From Dongia mobilis (lineage in GTDB: Bacteria; Pseudomonadota; Alphaproteobacteria; Dongiales; Dongiaceae), in contig NZ_CAMDRA010000013.1 of assembly GCF_945906275.1 (NCBI RefSeq), positions 1-39,490 on the forward strand: a stretch of DNA of 39,490 nt, given 5' to 3'. Shown piece by piece: positions 25,305-33,082 of this stretch. Position numbers and translations under genes: made by a program. A model generated the notes under the pieces. It saw only the letters and a list, made by a program, of their open reading frames with translations. It was not told the DNA's origin and ran no database searches. The stretch's first letter is position 1. Every line of letters starts with the position of its first letter.

Positions 25305-26656
25305 GGCGTGATCTTGCCTTCGGCGATGGCCATCACCCGAGCGCTGCAATAGAAGCCCTGACAGCGGCCCATCATGGCGCGGGTGCGGCGTTTCAAGCCA
25401 CCGATATCGCCAGCGGGCAAGGCACCGTCGAGGGCATTCTCGATCTCGGTCCTGGTGACCCATTCGCAGTGGCAGACGATCTCGCCGCTCAACGGCGCCT
25501 GATAGGTCCGTGGTTGCTCCTCGCAGAGATTGGGAACCGGCGTCCAGATGGGCGCGCTGTTGGCGAGACGACCGAAACTTGCGCCATAGAGGCCCGCCAC
25601 ATGCTGGGCAATGCCGAGTGCCGCGGTAAGACCGGTCGAGCGAATGCCGGCCACTGTGATCCAGCGGCGGTCAGGCTGAGCGGTGATCTGATAATCCTTG
25701 AACTGGGTGGCGGGACGGAGGCCGGCATAGACCGCGGTCACGTCGACATTGGCAAGTCCCGGCAACATCTCGATGCCGCGCGCCATCAATTGCTTGAGCG
25801 CGGCCTGATCGACCTCAGCGTGAATCCGGTCTTCCTGATCCTCCGCCGTGGGGCCAACCAGCACATTGCCGAAGGCGGTGCGGCAGATGACGATGCCCTT
25901 GGTGCGTTCGGTCGGCACCGGCAGCACGATCGCCTTGAGAAGCCGTGCCGCAGGCTTGTCGAAGACAACGAACTGGCCCTTGCGCGGCGTGATCCTGAAA
26001 GGGGCCGGGCGATTGATCGCCTCGATGATATCGCCCTGATTGCCGGCGGCATTGATGACGAGATCGGCGGTTACCTCGCCCTGATTGGTGTCGAGATGCC
26101 AGATGCCGTCGAAGCGACCGCTCTCGACCCGGCAATCGCGCAGCACGATGCCGCCATGGGCGAGGCCCTGATGGACATAGGCGAGCGGTGCCGACCAGGG
26201 GTCGATGATATGCTCTCCCGGCACATGCACCCCGCCCATGGCCTTGGGCGAGAGCAGCGGCTCCTGGCGGCGGAGTGCTTCGCGGTCGATGTGCACGACG
26301 TCGGTGACATTGTTGTCATGGGCCTTGGCGAGAATACCGTCGAGCTTGCCGAGCTCTTCCTCGTTCCAGGCGACAACCAGGGCTCCGGATTTGACCAAGG
26401 GCAGGTTGAGCTGCTCGCGCAGGCTCATATACTCGCGGTAGCCCTGCTGCATGCAGGACAGCTCAAGTGAGCCGTGGGGCGCATCGAAGCCGGTGTGCAG
26501 GAGGGCGCTGTTGGCCTTGGAAGCTCCGGAGAGGATATCGCGGCCAGCTTCCAGCAGCACAGGCTTGAGGCCACCCATGGCAAGCCGCCGGAAGATGGCG
26601 CAGCCCACCACTCCGCCGCCAATGACCACAACCTGTGTATGATTGGTGTCCGCCAA
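25301..26656 (-). CDS. GlpA-like FAD-dependent oxidoreductase with C-terminal BFD iron-sulfur domain
   Basis: About 451 residues. A DAO fold starts QVVVIGGGVVGCAIFRRLAM and continues with the SGASKANSALLHTGFDAPHG region. The last 65 residues hold a bacterioferritin-associated ferredoxin-type [2Fe-2S] domain: VCHCEWVTR and RCQGFYC give four cysteines. This architecture is that of GlpA-type subunits, which oxidise glycerol-3-phosphate or a related 2-hydroxy acid or amine. I chose a TTG at 26656 (MADTNHTQ reading) with AGGGGA nine bases upstream; a GTG at 26692 is the alternative. It is the first gene of the flavoprotein-flavoprotein-kinase set. Specific substrate is not certain. Confidence 0.82.
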   Translation of the reverse strand: MADTNHTQVVVIGGGVVGCAIFRRLAMGGLKPVLLEAGRDILSGASKANSALLHTGFDAPHGSLELSCMQQGYREYMSLREQLNLPLVKSGALVVAWNEEELGKLDGILAKAHDNNVTDVVHIDREALRRQEPLLSPKAMGGVHVPGEHIIDPWSAPLAYVHQGLAHGGIVLRDCRVESGRFDGIWHLDTNQGEVTADLVINAAGNQGDIIEAINRPAPFRITPRKGQFVVFDKPAARLLKAIVLPVPTERTKGIVICRTAFGNVLVGPTAEDQEDRIHAEVDQAALKQLMARGIEMLPGLANVDVTAVYAGLRPATQFKDYQITAQPDRRWITVAGIRSTGLTAALGIAQHVAGLYGASFGRLANSAPIWTPVPNLCEEQPRTYQAPLSGEIVCHCEWVTRTEIENALDGALPAGDIGGLKRRTRAMMGRCQGFYCSARVMAIAEGKITP

Positions 26657-26723
26657 AACTCGCCATCCCCTGCTTGGGAGGGAGTGTGCCACGGCTAGGA
26701 AAATAAATCACGCGCCCAGAAGA

Positions 26724-26850
26724 GACACCTCACCCAAAGCCCCTCTCCCCAGTGGGGCGAGGGGCTTTGGAGTGGACTCACTCAGAACCCCGTCGTCCCG
26801 CGCCGTCGGCGGAGGTCGGCATTCGCCTCCGGGCGGGGTGAGGGGGTGTC
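26724..26850. repeat. Nested multi-hairpin intergenic element
   Basis: Outer arms GACACCTCACCC (26724-26735) and GGGTGAGGGGGTGTC (26836-26850) are complementary apart from a three-base bulge. Inside are a strong hairpin (26734-26770: CCAAAGCCCCTC with GAGGGGCTTTGG plus four more pairs) and a weaker one (CGGAGG 26810-26815 with CCTCCG 26826-26831). It lies after the aldehyde dehydrogenase stop and may end that transcript, though no T-run follows on the minus strand. Resembles dispersed cruciform repeats. Confidence 0.7.
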
Positions 26851-26855
26851 TTCGC

Positions 26856-28247
26856 TCAGATCTGCGTGCGGAAGTGGAAGGATTTCGGCCGGGTCAGCAT
26901 TTCATAGCCGACGCGGGACAAGGTTGCGCCGCGACCGGAATCCTTGACGCCAACCCAGGCCAGGGCCGGATCGAGATAATCGCAGCGGTTCATGAAGACA
27001 GTGCCGGTCTCGAGCTCGTTGCCGATCTTGCGTGCGGCAATCTCATCCGAGGTCCACAGGGCCGCGGTGAGGCCGTATTTGCTGTCGTTCATCAGCTTCA
27101 CGGCCTCGTCATCGCCCTTCACCTTCATGATGCCGATGACCGGACCGAAGCTTTCTTCCGACATCACCGACATGGAATGATCGACATTCACCAGTACCTG
27201 CGGCGCCACATAGGGGGTGCCGGGTTTGTCGGCCGGGAACAGCTTGGTGTCGATGAGCGCCTTGGCGCCGTGCTTCACGGCATCGGCCACTTGGCCGCGC
27301 ACGAACTCGGCAGCCGAGGTGCGGACCATCGGCCCGAGATTGGTTGCTGTGTCGAGCGGGTTGCCAAGCTTGTACTTCTTGGTGAGATCCACAAAGCCGT
27401 CGACAAACTTGTCGTAAAGGCTCTCATGCACATAGATGCGCTCGATGGCGCAGCAGCATTGGCCGGAATTGAACATGGCGCCATCGACCAGGTTCTCGAT
27501 TGCGTGGGCGAGGTTGGCGTCGGCGCGGACATAGGCTGGGTCCTTGCCCCCAAGCTCCAAACCCATCCCCATGAACTTGCCGAGCGCTGCCTGCTGCACG
27601 GCATGGCCGCCGGCAACCGAGCCGGTGAAGTTCACGTAGGCCACTTCGGGTGCCGCGATCACTTTGGCCGTGGCGTCATGGGTGAGGACGAGATGCTGGA
27701 ACAGGCCCTTGGGCAAGCCGGCCGCATCGAAGGCCTGCTGGAAATCCTCGGCGCAAAGCGGTGTCTGGGCGGAGTGTTTCAGGACCACGGAATTACCGGC
27801 CATCAGCGCCGGGACCACGCCGTTGACCGAGGTGAGATAAGGATAGTTCCACGGCGCCACGATGAAGACGACGCCGAGCGGCTCGCGGTGCAGCACCCGG
27901 GTGAAGCCGGGTTTGTCGGTGAAGCTGACATCGGCCAGCGCTTCCGGGGCGAGATTGATCATGAAGCGGGCACGTTCTTCGAAGCCGCGCATTTCGAACG
28001 GGCTCTGCGAAATCGGCCGGCCCATCTGACGGGTGATTTCCTCCGCGTGCTTGTCCTTGCCCTTGAGAAATTCGTCGACGGCCTTGTTCAGGATCCGGGC
28101 ACGCTCGGCGATCGAGGTTCGGCGCCATTCGACCTGCGCCTTGGCGGCATCCTTGAGGACCGCGGCGATTTCAGCCGGGCTGTTGTAGGGGCGCTCGACA
28201 TAGACGGAATTGTCGATCGGCGTGATGGTCTTCTGAATGGCGGCCAT
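26856..28247 (-). CDS. Aldehyde dehydrogenase (NAD(P)-dependent)
   Basis: A 463-residue aldehyde dehydrogenase with VAPWNYPYLTSVNGVVPALM (about 130-150), LELGGKDPAYV bearing the general-base Glu, and FNSGQCCCAIERI with the catalytic Cys. The ATG at 28247 has AGG eight bases upstream; a longer start at 28271 would include the terminator tail. It lies behind the glutamine-synthetase-like gene and an APC permease, an order like the puu-type polyamine route, where an aldehyde dehydrogenase oxidises gamma-glutamyl-aminobutyraldehyde. Whether this enzyme takes that aldehyde or another (for example succinate semialdehyde) is not readable from the sequence. Confidence 0.9.
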   Translation of the reverse strand: MAAIQKTITPIDNSVYVERPYNSPAEIAAVLKDAAKAQVEWRRTSIAERARILNKAVDEFLKGKDKHAEEITRQMGRPISQSPFEMRGFEERARFMINLAPEALADVSFTDKPGFTRVLHREPLGVVFIVAPWNYPYLTSVNGVVPALMAGNSVVLKHSAQTPLCAEDFQQAFDAAGLPKGLFQHLVLTHDATAKVIAAPEVAYVNFTGSVAGGHAVQQAALGKFMGMGLELGGKDPAYVRADANLAHAIENLVDGAMFNSGQCCCAIERIYVHESLYDKFVDGFVDLTKKYKLGNPLDTATNLGPMVRTSAAEFVRGQVADAVKHGAKALIDTKLFPADKPGTPYVAPQVLVNVDHSMSVMSEESFGPVIGIMKVKGDDEAVKLMNDSKYGLTAALWTSDEIAARKIGNELETGTVFMNRCDYLDPALAWVGVKDSGRGATLSRVGYEMLTRPKSFHFRTQI

Positions 28248-28274
28248 GTGTAACCTCAGGGGTTTGGTCAAATG

Positions 28275-28312
28275 AGAAAAGCACCCGCGCTCCCCTCAGG
28301 GAAGGCGGGTGC
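28275..28312 (-). terminator. Intrinsic terminator between glutamine-synthetase-like and aldehyde dehydrogenase genes
   Basis: On the minus strand GCACCCGC (28312-28305) pairs with GCGGGTGC (28288-28281), the inner CTTCCC/GGGGAG also pairs, and TTTTCTC follows. It sits 12 bases after the GS-like stop, so the aldehyde dehydrogenase would be made from readthrough or from a separate start. Confidence 0.8.
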
Positions 28313-28323
28313 TTCTTGCAGGA

Positions 28324-29697
28324 TCAGATGATTTCGAAGTAGCGCGACAATTCCCAATCGGTGATTGCCTTGCGGAACTCGCGCTCCTCATGCTCGCGGG
28401 TGCCGGCGTGATGCTCGACGAAGGCATCGCCGAACAATTCGCGCGCAGCCTTCGACTTGCGCAGGCGCTGAGCGGCGTCCCACAGCGTCGTCGGCAGGTC
28501 GAGCTTGGCCGGATGCTTCATCTCATAGGAATTGCCGACAATGGGTGCCATCGGCTCGATCTTGTGTTCGATACCGTAGAGGCCGGAGCCGATCGAAGCC
28601 GCCAGCGCCAGGTAGGGGTTACAATCGGCGGCGGCGATGCGGTACTCGACGCGCTGCGATTTCTCGGAGCCGGGAATGACGCGAAGCGCGCAGGTGCGGT
28701 TCTCGACACCCCAGGTGGCATTGGTGGGGGCCCAGAAGCCGGGGATGAGGCGGGAGTATGAATTGACGGTGGGCGAGACCATGCCGAGCACTTCCGGCAT
28801 CAGAGTCTGCTGGCCGCCGATGAACCAGCGCATCTTGTCGGAAATGTTGTGCGGTTTCTTCGGGTCGTGGAAGACGGCCTTGCCGTCCTTGCCCTTCAGC
28901 GAAATATGGATGTGGCCCGACTGGCCGGGATAGGAGTTCGACCATTTCGCCATGAAGGTCGCCATGAGGCCGCGGCGCTGGGCCAGCACTTTCATGAAGG
29001 TCTTGAAGAGGGCACCGCGATCGGCGGCTTCCAGAGCCGAGGTGACGCCGAGAGCTGCTTCGAGCACACCCGGGCCGGTCTCCGTGTGCAGGCCTTCGAT
29101 CGGCATGCGCATCTTTTCGCACATGTCGAGAATGTCCTGGTAGAGCTCGGACCAGACGGAGTTGCGGATGACCGAATAGCCGAACCAGCCGGGAGTCATC
29201 GGCGTCAGGTTCTTGTAGTTCTTCTCGCGCACACTTTCCGGCGTCTCGTCGAACATGAAGAATTCGAATTCCAGCGCCGAGTAGACATCGAAGCCCATCT
29301 TGGCTGCCTTGGCGAGCACGCGGCGCAGCGTGCCGCGCGCGCAGATTTCTTCCGCCTTGTTGACGAACTCCGAGAGGAACAGGAGGCCGTTATCCTCCAT
29401 CGGCAGGTCGCGGCAGGTCTCCGGGATGATGCGCGCCCAGGCGTCGGGATAGGCGGTGTGCCAGCCGGTGTAGTTGAGGCCGTCGATCAACTGGTCCTGA
29501 TTGTCCCAGCCCAGCACCACATCGCAGAAACCAAAGCCGCCTTCGAGGGCGGAGAAGAACTTCGCCTTCGACATATACTTGCCGCGCAGGATGGCATCGC
29601 CGTCGAACACGCCGACCTTGATGTGCGTAAGGCCGCGCTCTTCGACGATCTTCTTGGCCTGGGCGATGGTTTTGACTTGTTCCGGTTTCAACGGCAT
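28324..29697 (-). CDS. Glutamine synthetase-family gamma-glutamyl ligase (PuuA/FluG-like)
   Basis: A 457-residue protein of the glutamine synthetase superfamily. Catalytic-domain motifs are SALEFEFFMFDE (near 138-150), TGPGVLEAALG, AKWSNSYPGQSGHIHISL, the PGFWAPTNATWGVENRTCAL run and RVEYRIAAADCNPYLALAAS. The divergence from ordinary GlnA and the aldehyde dehydrogenase and APC neighbours favour a gamma-glutamyl-amine ligase: ATP-dependent coupling of glutamate to an amine. A tandem glycine riboswitch lies in its leader, which is not the usual control for this family and suggests that the amine or its product is tied to glycine. AGGGGG precedes the ATG at 29697 by about eight bases. A terminator follows. 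Confidence 0.88.
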   Translation of the reverse strand: MPLKPEQVKTIAQAKKIVEERGLTHIKVGVFDGDAILRGKYMSKAKFFSALEGGFGFCDVVLGWDNQDQLIDGLNYTGWHTAYPDAWARIIPETCRDLPMEDNGLLFLSEFVNKAEEICARGTLRRVLAKAAKMGFDVYSALEFEFFMFDETPESVREKNYKNLTPMTPGWFGYSVIRNSVWSELYQDILDMCEKMRMPIEGLHTETGPGVLEAALGVTSALEAADRGALFKTFMKVLAQRRGLMATFMAKWSNSYPGQSGHIHISLKGKDGKAVFHDPKKPHNISDKMRWFIGGQQTLMPEVLGMVSPTVNSYSRLIPGFWAPTNATWGVENRTCALRVIPGSEKSQRVEYRIAAADCNPYLALAASIGSGLYGIEHKIEPMAPIVGNSYEMKHPAKLDLPTTLWDAAQRLRKSKAARELFGDAFVEHHAGTREHEEREFRKAITDWELSRYFEII

Positions 29698-29828
29698 TTG
29701 TGGTTCCCCCTGTTGGATCCATGAATTGGAATTTAGGCCGCAGATAGACTTGCGGCAACGATGTCTTGGAAGAAGTAAATGTGGCTCCCCGACGTCGGGT
29801 TGGTGCGGCCGGCGTGGATAGCGCCGGT

Positions 29829-30036
29829 CAGCCCCCCTCTGTCCTTGAGACTTGAGAGATTCACCGTGGCGCGATGGCCCGGTTTACTCCGTCGGTGAGG
29901 CGACGACGTCCGTCGCCCGCTTTCCAGAGATGACTTTTCCTACCTGGTCCTTTTGCCTGAGAGTTTCCGGGGGAGGTTGCTCCTTCGGCGCCGAACCGGC
30001 CGCGCAAAGAGATGCGGCCGTGCCAGTCTCTCCCGA
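29829..30036 (-). ncRNA. Tandem glycine riboswitch
   Basis: On the minus strand two glycine aptamers lie in series. The first (about 30036-29930) reads GGGAGAGACTGG, then GCGCCGAAGGAGCAA, CCCGGAAACTCTCAGGCAAA and AGGACC. The second (about 29928-29830) reads CTCTGGAAAG, ACCGACGGAGTAAACC, GGTGAATCTCTCAAGTCTCA and AGGACAGAGGGG. These match the remembered glycine riboswitch consensus of GNAAGGAGCAA and CTCTCAGG...AAGGACAGAG. Glycine binding usually turns the downstream gene on. After aptamer 2 come two GC-rich hairpins (CCGGCG/CGCCGG and CCCGACGTCGGG) without a T-run, so control may act on translation or through Rho. Confidence 0.92.
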
Positions 30037-30058
30037 GGTCGGAGGATTGTGCGCGCGG

Positions 30059-30087
30059 AGTGTGTGATTGGCCCGGAGAAAGGTCAA
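30059..30087 (-). promoter_or_regulatory. Candidate promoter of the riboswitch and GS-like gene
   Basis: On the minus strand TTGACC (30087-30082) and CACACT (30064-30059) are 17 bases apart. It lies between the terminator of the APC gene and the first aptamer, which is where a separate promoter is needed. The -10 is weak. Confidence 0.45.
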
Positions 30088-30092
30088 GTCAC

Positions 30093-30127
30093 AAAAAGAA
30101 AAAGGGAGGCAGTTTGCACTGCCTCCC
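30093..30127 (-). terminator. Intrinsic terminator of the APC permease gene
   Basis: A perfect 10-base stem GGGAGGCAGT / ACTGCCTCCC (30127-30118 and 30113-30104) closed by a four-base loop is followed on the minus strand by TTTTTCTTTTTG. It cleanly separates the permease transcript from the glycine riboswitch. Confidence 0.93.
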
Positions 30128-30154
30128 CAGTCGATTTGTTGATTTGTTGTGGGA

Positions 30155-31705
30155 TCAGCCAGCGCCACCCAGCGCCGCTTCTTCCCGTGCGATTTCAGCC
30201 TGGCGCGCTTTGACATCCGCTTCGGTGAGCGGCGGTCCAGGGAACCGGCTCTTTTCAAAGGCGAACCAGATGACGATCAGCAGGACAACGGCACCCGCAA
30301 GGAAGTAACCGACCAACTGGTAGGGCGGCTGGAAGCCGACGAAGGCCAGCACCGCGCCGCCCAGAACTGCGAGCAATGCGATCGGCTTCGACCAGACGCC
30401 GAGGTTGAACGGGCCCTTCTTCGTCCAGCTCTTGCCTTCGGCGAGGAGGCCCGCGCCGATCGGCATGATGTAGGAGACGTAGAGGAACACCGCGCAACCG
30501 GACGCCAGGATGATGTAGGCGTTGGCGTCGTTGCCGGCAACCAGACCGAGGACGAAGCACAACGCCGCGCCGACCCAGATCGCCGCACCGGGGGTGCGGT
30601 ATTTCGGGCTGACCTGACGCAGGAACTTCGAGCAACCCGGGATGCCGCCGTCACGCGCAAACGCGTAGATCATGCGCGAGAGCGAGGTCATGCCGGCGAG
30701 GGCACAGAGGTAGTTGGCGAGCACGATGCCGATTGCCAGAAAGTCTTTGACGATGTCCGGCATCAGGCTGGAGTCGAGCACGTAGAAGAACACCGACCAA
30801 CCCTTGGAGGCGCCTTCGGTCATGTCCGGCATGGCGAGCAGGACGGAGACCACCAGCAGCCAGCCGAACACGGCAGACCAGAACACGGCGGTAAGCATGC
30901 CCTTCGGCACCGCACGCTGCGCATCACGGGTTTCTTCCGAGGTATGGGCCGAAGCGTCGAACCCGGTGATGGTGTAGCAGACATGCAGCAGGCCGAGGAT
31001 GAAGGCGAACAGCAGGCTGCCCGTCGCCGGCCAAGTTTCGGCACCGGCCGGACCGGTGTTGTTGGTGAAAGTCACCAGACGCGAGAAGTCCAGTTCAACC
31101 GGCGAACCGAACAGCAGGCCGGCGATGAGGACGAACGAGACCACCATGATCAGGTAGCCCGAGAAGTCCGTCAGGATCGTCGTCGCCTTGATGCCAACAT
31201 AGTTCAGCACCGCTTGCGTGAAGGTGATGATTGCCACGGCGATGATGAGATGCGTGCCGGTGAAATCTTCCGGGTTCATGCCGAGCACGCCGACGAGGAC
31301 GAGATCCTTCAGCAGCAGATAGACACCGTAATTGACCGACGAAACGACGAACAGCAGGCCAAGCAGATTGAGCCAAGCCGTGGCCCAGCCCCAACCCTTG
31401 CCACCGAGGATCGAACCCCAATGGTAGAGACCGCCGGCCGTCGGATAGGCCGAAGCGATCTGACCCATGGCGGCTGCCACGAGCAGAGCGAACACCGAAC
31501 CGACGATCCAGCCGATGGCGATCGACCCGCCGCCGGCCGCACCGAAGGCGACCGTGTAGGCGCCGATACCGCCGGCCAGGATGCAGATGATCGAGAACGA
31601 GATCGCGAAATTCTGGAACCCGCCCATGCGGCGGGAAAGTTCCTGGGAATAACCCATGCTGTGGAGGACTTTTACGTCCTCATCATGATGACTTGGTACT
31701 GCCAT
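30155..31705 (-). CDS. APC-superfamily amino acid/amine permease
   Basis: A 516-residue transporter with about twelve hydrophobic segments. It begins with a short soluble leader ending MGYSQELSRRMGGFQNFAIS, the first helix FSIICILAGGIGAYTVAFG carries the unwound glycine-rich binding segment, and TITGFDASAHTSEETRDAQR marks the amino acid/choline transporter branch of the APC family known for GABA, choline and amino acids. ATG 31705 is preceded by GAGGGGG at eight bases. It has its own terminator, so it is regulated separately from the GS-like gene but probably imports the amine that the ligase acts on (inference from order). Substrate unknown. Confidence 0.87.
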   Translation of the reverse strand: MAVPSHHDEDVKVLHSMGYSQELSRRMGGFQNFAISFSIICILAGGIGAYTVAFGAAGGGSIAIGWIVGSVFALLVAAAMGQIASAYPTAGGLYHWGSILGGKGWGWATAWLNLLGLLFVVSSVNYGVYLLLKDLVLVGVLGMNPEDFTGTHLIIAVAIITFTQAVLNYVGIKATTILTDFSGYLIMVVSFVLIAGLLFGSPVELDFSRLVTFTNNTGPAGAETWPATGSLLFAFILGLLHVCYTITGFDASAHTSEETRDAQRAVPKGMLTAVFWSAVFGWLLVVSVLLAMPDMTEGASKGWSVFFYVLDSSLMPDIVKDFLAIGIVLANYLCALAGMTSLSRMIYAFARDGGIPGCSKFLRQVSPKYRTPGAAIWVGAALCFVLGLVAGNDANAYIILASGCAVFLYVSYIMPIGAGLLAEGKSWTKKGPFNLGVWSKPIALLAVLGGAVLAFVGFQPPYQLVGYFLAGAVVLLIVIWFAFEKSRFPGPPLTEADVKARQAEIAREEAALGGAG

Positions 31706-32052
31706 GATAAAACCCCCTCAGTTTACGGCCTCGCGCAGCGGCACTCCCCGCCGTTGGCTCTACGCTGACCTGACCCCCATCCGGATGGATGCGAGCCCTT
31801 TTCGACTCACCCGTTTCGACTCAGATGGTCGATTTCCCGCCAATCGGATGGTGGCAAGTATGCGCGGCGTAAAGAAAAAGTAAAGACGACGTTAACTTTC
31901 ACTGTCGGATCAACACGATGAGGAGGGCGTTTCGCAGGTGCAAAATTCGACCAAACGCACAACAAGGTGATATGGAGGCTGGCTGGCATACCATTAGCGG
32001 GAACGATGTGGCGGCGCTGCAACCGCGGGAAGGCCAGCAATCTTAACCACGA
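31706..32052. other. Intergenic region upstream of the APC permease
   Basis: About 347 bases with no convincing gene. A stretch near 31870-31915 is relatively AT-rich (AAAGAAAAAGTAAAG) and could hold the permease promoter. TGGCATACCA, a perfect 10-base palindrome, lies near 31984-31993. I found no good sigma-54 GG-N10-GC pair. Confidence 0.4.
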
Positions 32053-32958
32053 TCAGGTTTTTTGCCCGGCGAAATGGGCGCGGCACAGTTCGGCGAAGGC
32101 CAGCGCCCGTCTGGTCGGGCGGAGCTTCTTCAGCCGTGCCAAGCCCAGCCGCGTCGGGCGCAATTTCTCCTTGATCGGCGGGAAGACGAGCTGCCGGCCA
32201 TCCAGCGACCAGTCGCTCAAGGGGCGCGAATGCATGATCGAGAAGGAATCGGAATTGGCGACCAGGCCGCGCACCATCTCGAAGCTCGGTGTCTCGTAGG
32301 CGACGCGCGGCTGCAGGCCGAGGCCGTAGATGATCGAGAGGAAGTAGTCGCGGCTGTGCGGCAAGGCGAGGAGCACCATCGGATAGGCGATGAGGTCAGC
32401 GATGGCGACGACGCTCTTTTTCGCCAGCGGATGGTCTTTGGCGAGGATGCAATGCAGCGGTACCTCGGTCAGTGCATCGAACTCGATATCGTCATCGAGG
32501 CCGAGGTCATAGGTGAGTGCAAATTCGAACTCGCCGGCGCGCAACCCGTCGAGCACACCTTGCACGTGATGCTCGTGAAGCTTCACGCTGATCTCGGGAT
32601 GGTCGGCGGCGAGCGCGCCGATGAGGCGTGGCAGGACGAGGGGGGCCACGGTCTGGAAACAACCGATATGAAGCTCGCCCGCCACATCCTGGCCGAGGCC
32701 CATGGCGCCGAGGCGCACGTCGTCGGCGTGATCCAGCAGGCTCTTGGCATCGGTCAGCAATTCGCGCCCGGCGGCGGTGAGGCTTAAACCCTGGGCATGG
32801 TGGCGCACGAAGAGATCGACGCCAAAGCGGGATTCCAGCTCGGCAATCGCTGCTGAAACAGAGGGTTGCGAGATATTCACCCGCTGGGCGGCCAGCGTCA
32901 CGCTGCCGGTTTCGGCGGTCGCCACGAAATAGCGCAGCTGCTTCAGGGTGAATGGCAT
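32053..32958 (-). CDS. LysR-family transcriptional regulator
   Basis: A 301-residue regulator. The N-terminal winged helix-turn-helix is typical (LKQLRYFVATAETGSVTLAA, then ISQPSVSAAIAELESRFGVD, LFVR); the effector domain follows from about residue 93 (GELHIGCFQTVAPLVLPRLI). It diverges from the HpaB-type operon by 124 bases, the classical arrangement in which the LysR protein activates its divergent neighbour in response to a pathway compound. The end LKKLRPTRRALAFAELCRAH is basic. It could also influence the APC permease gene, which lies next on the same strand. The effector is unknown. Confidence 0.93.
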   Translation of the reverse strand: MPFTLKQLRYFVATAETGSVTLAAQRVNISQPSVSAAIAELESRFGVDLFVRHHAQGLSLTAAGRELLTDAKSLLDHADDVRLGAMGLGQDVAGELHIGCFQTVAPLVLPRLIGALAADHPEISVKLHEHHVQGVLDGLRAGEFEFALTYDLGLDDDIEFDALTEVPLHCILAKDHPLAKKSVVAIADLIAYPMVLLALPHSRDYFLSIIYGLGLQPRVAYETPSFEMVRGLVANSDSFSIMHSRPLSDWSLDGRQLVFPPIKEKLRPTRLGLARLKKLRPTRRALAFAELCRAHFAGQKT

Positions 32959-33082
32959 TAATAAATCCGATCCAATTCGACAGATAATAATATTTTCTCA
33001 TTGCTGCGCCGCCTGAGCAAGATGGCTGCAGCGGAGTCGTGAAAGATTCCGGCCAAAGAGGCGTGGAGCAGGGGGTAATTGC
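32959..33082. promoter_or_regulatory. Divergent control region between LysR gene and monooxygenase operon
   Basis: 124 bases. The LysR-proximal part is AT-rich (ATAATAATATTTTCTCATTG), and should hold both promoters and the LysR-binding site (T-N11-A type), but I cannot single out one site. AGGGGG lies eight bases before the monooxygenase ATG. Confidence 0.5.

Noticed and set aside
26643-28253. 536-codon plus-strand frame over the aldehyde dehydrogenase
   Set aside because: Shadow of a well-conserved gene on the other strand; no ribosome site or recognisable domain.
30149-31768. 539-codon plus-strand frame over the APC permease
   Set aside because: Composition (His/Arg/Glu/Gln-rich) is typical of antisense reading of membrane helices; the permease on the minus strand has start, ribosome site and terminator.
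31706-32052. Sigma-54 promoter or NtrC control of the amine permease
   Set aside because: No GG-N10-GC pair with the expected surrounding bases was found on the minus strand.
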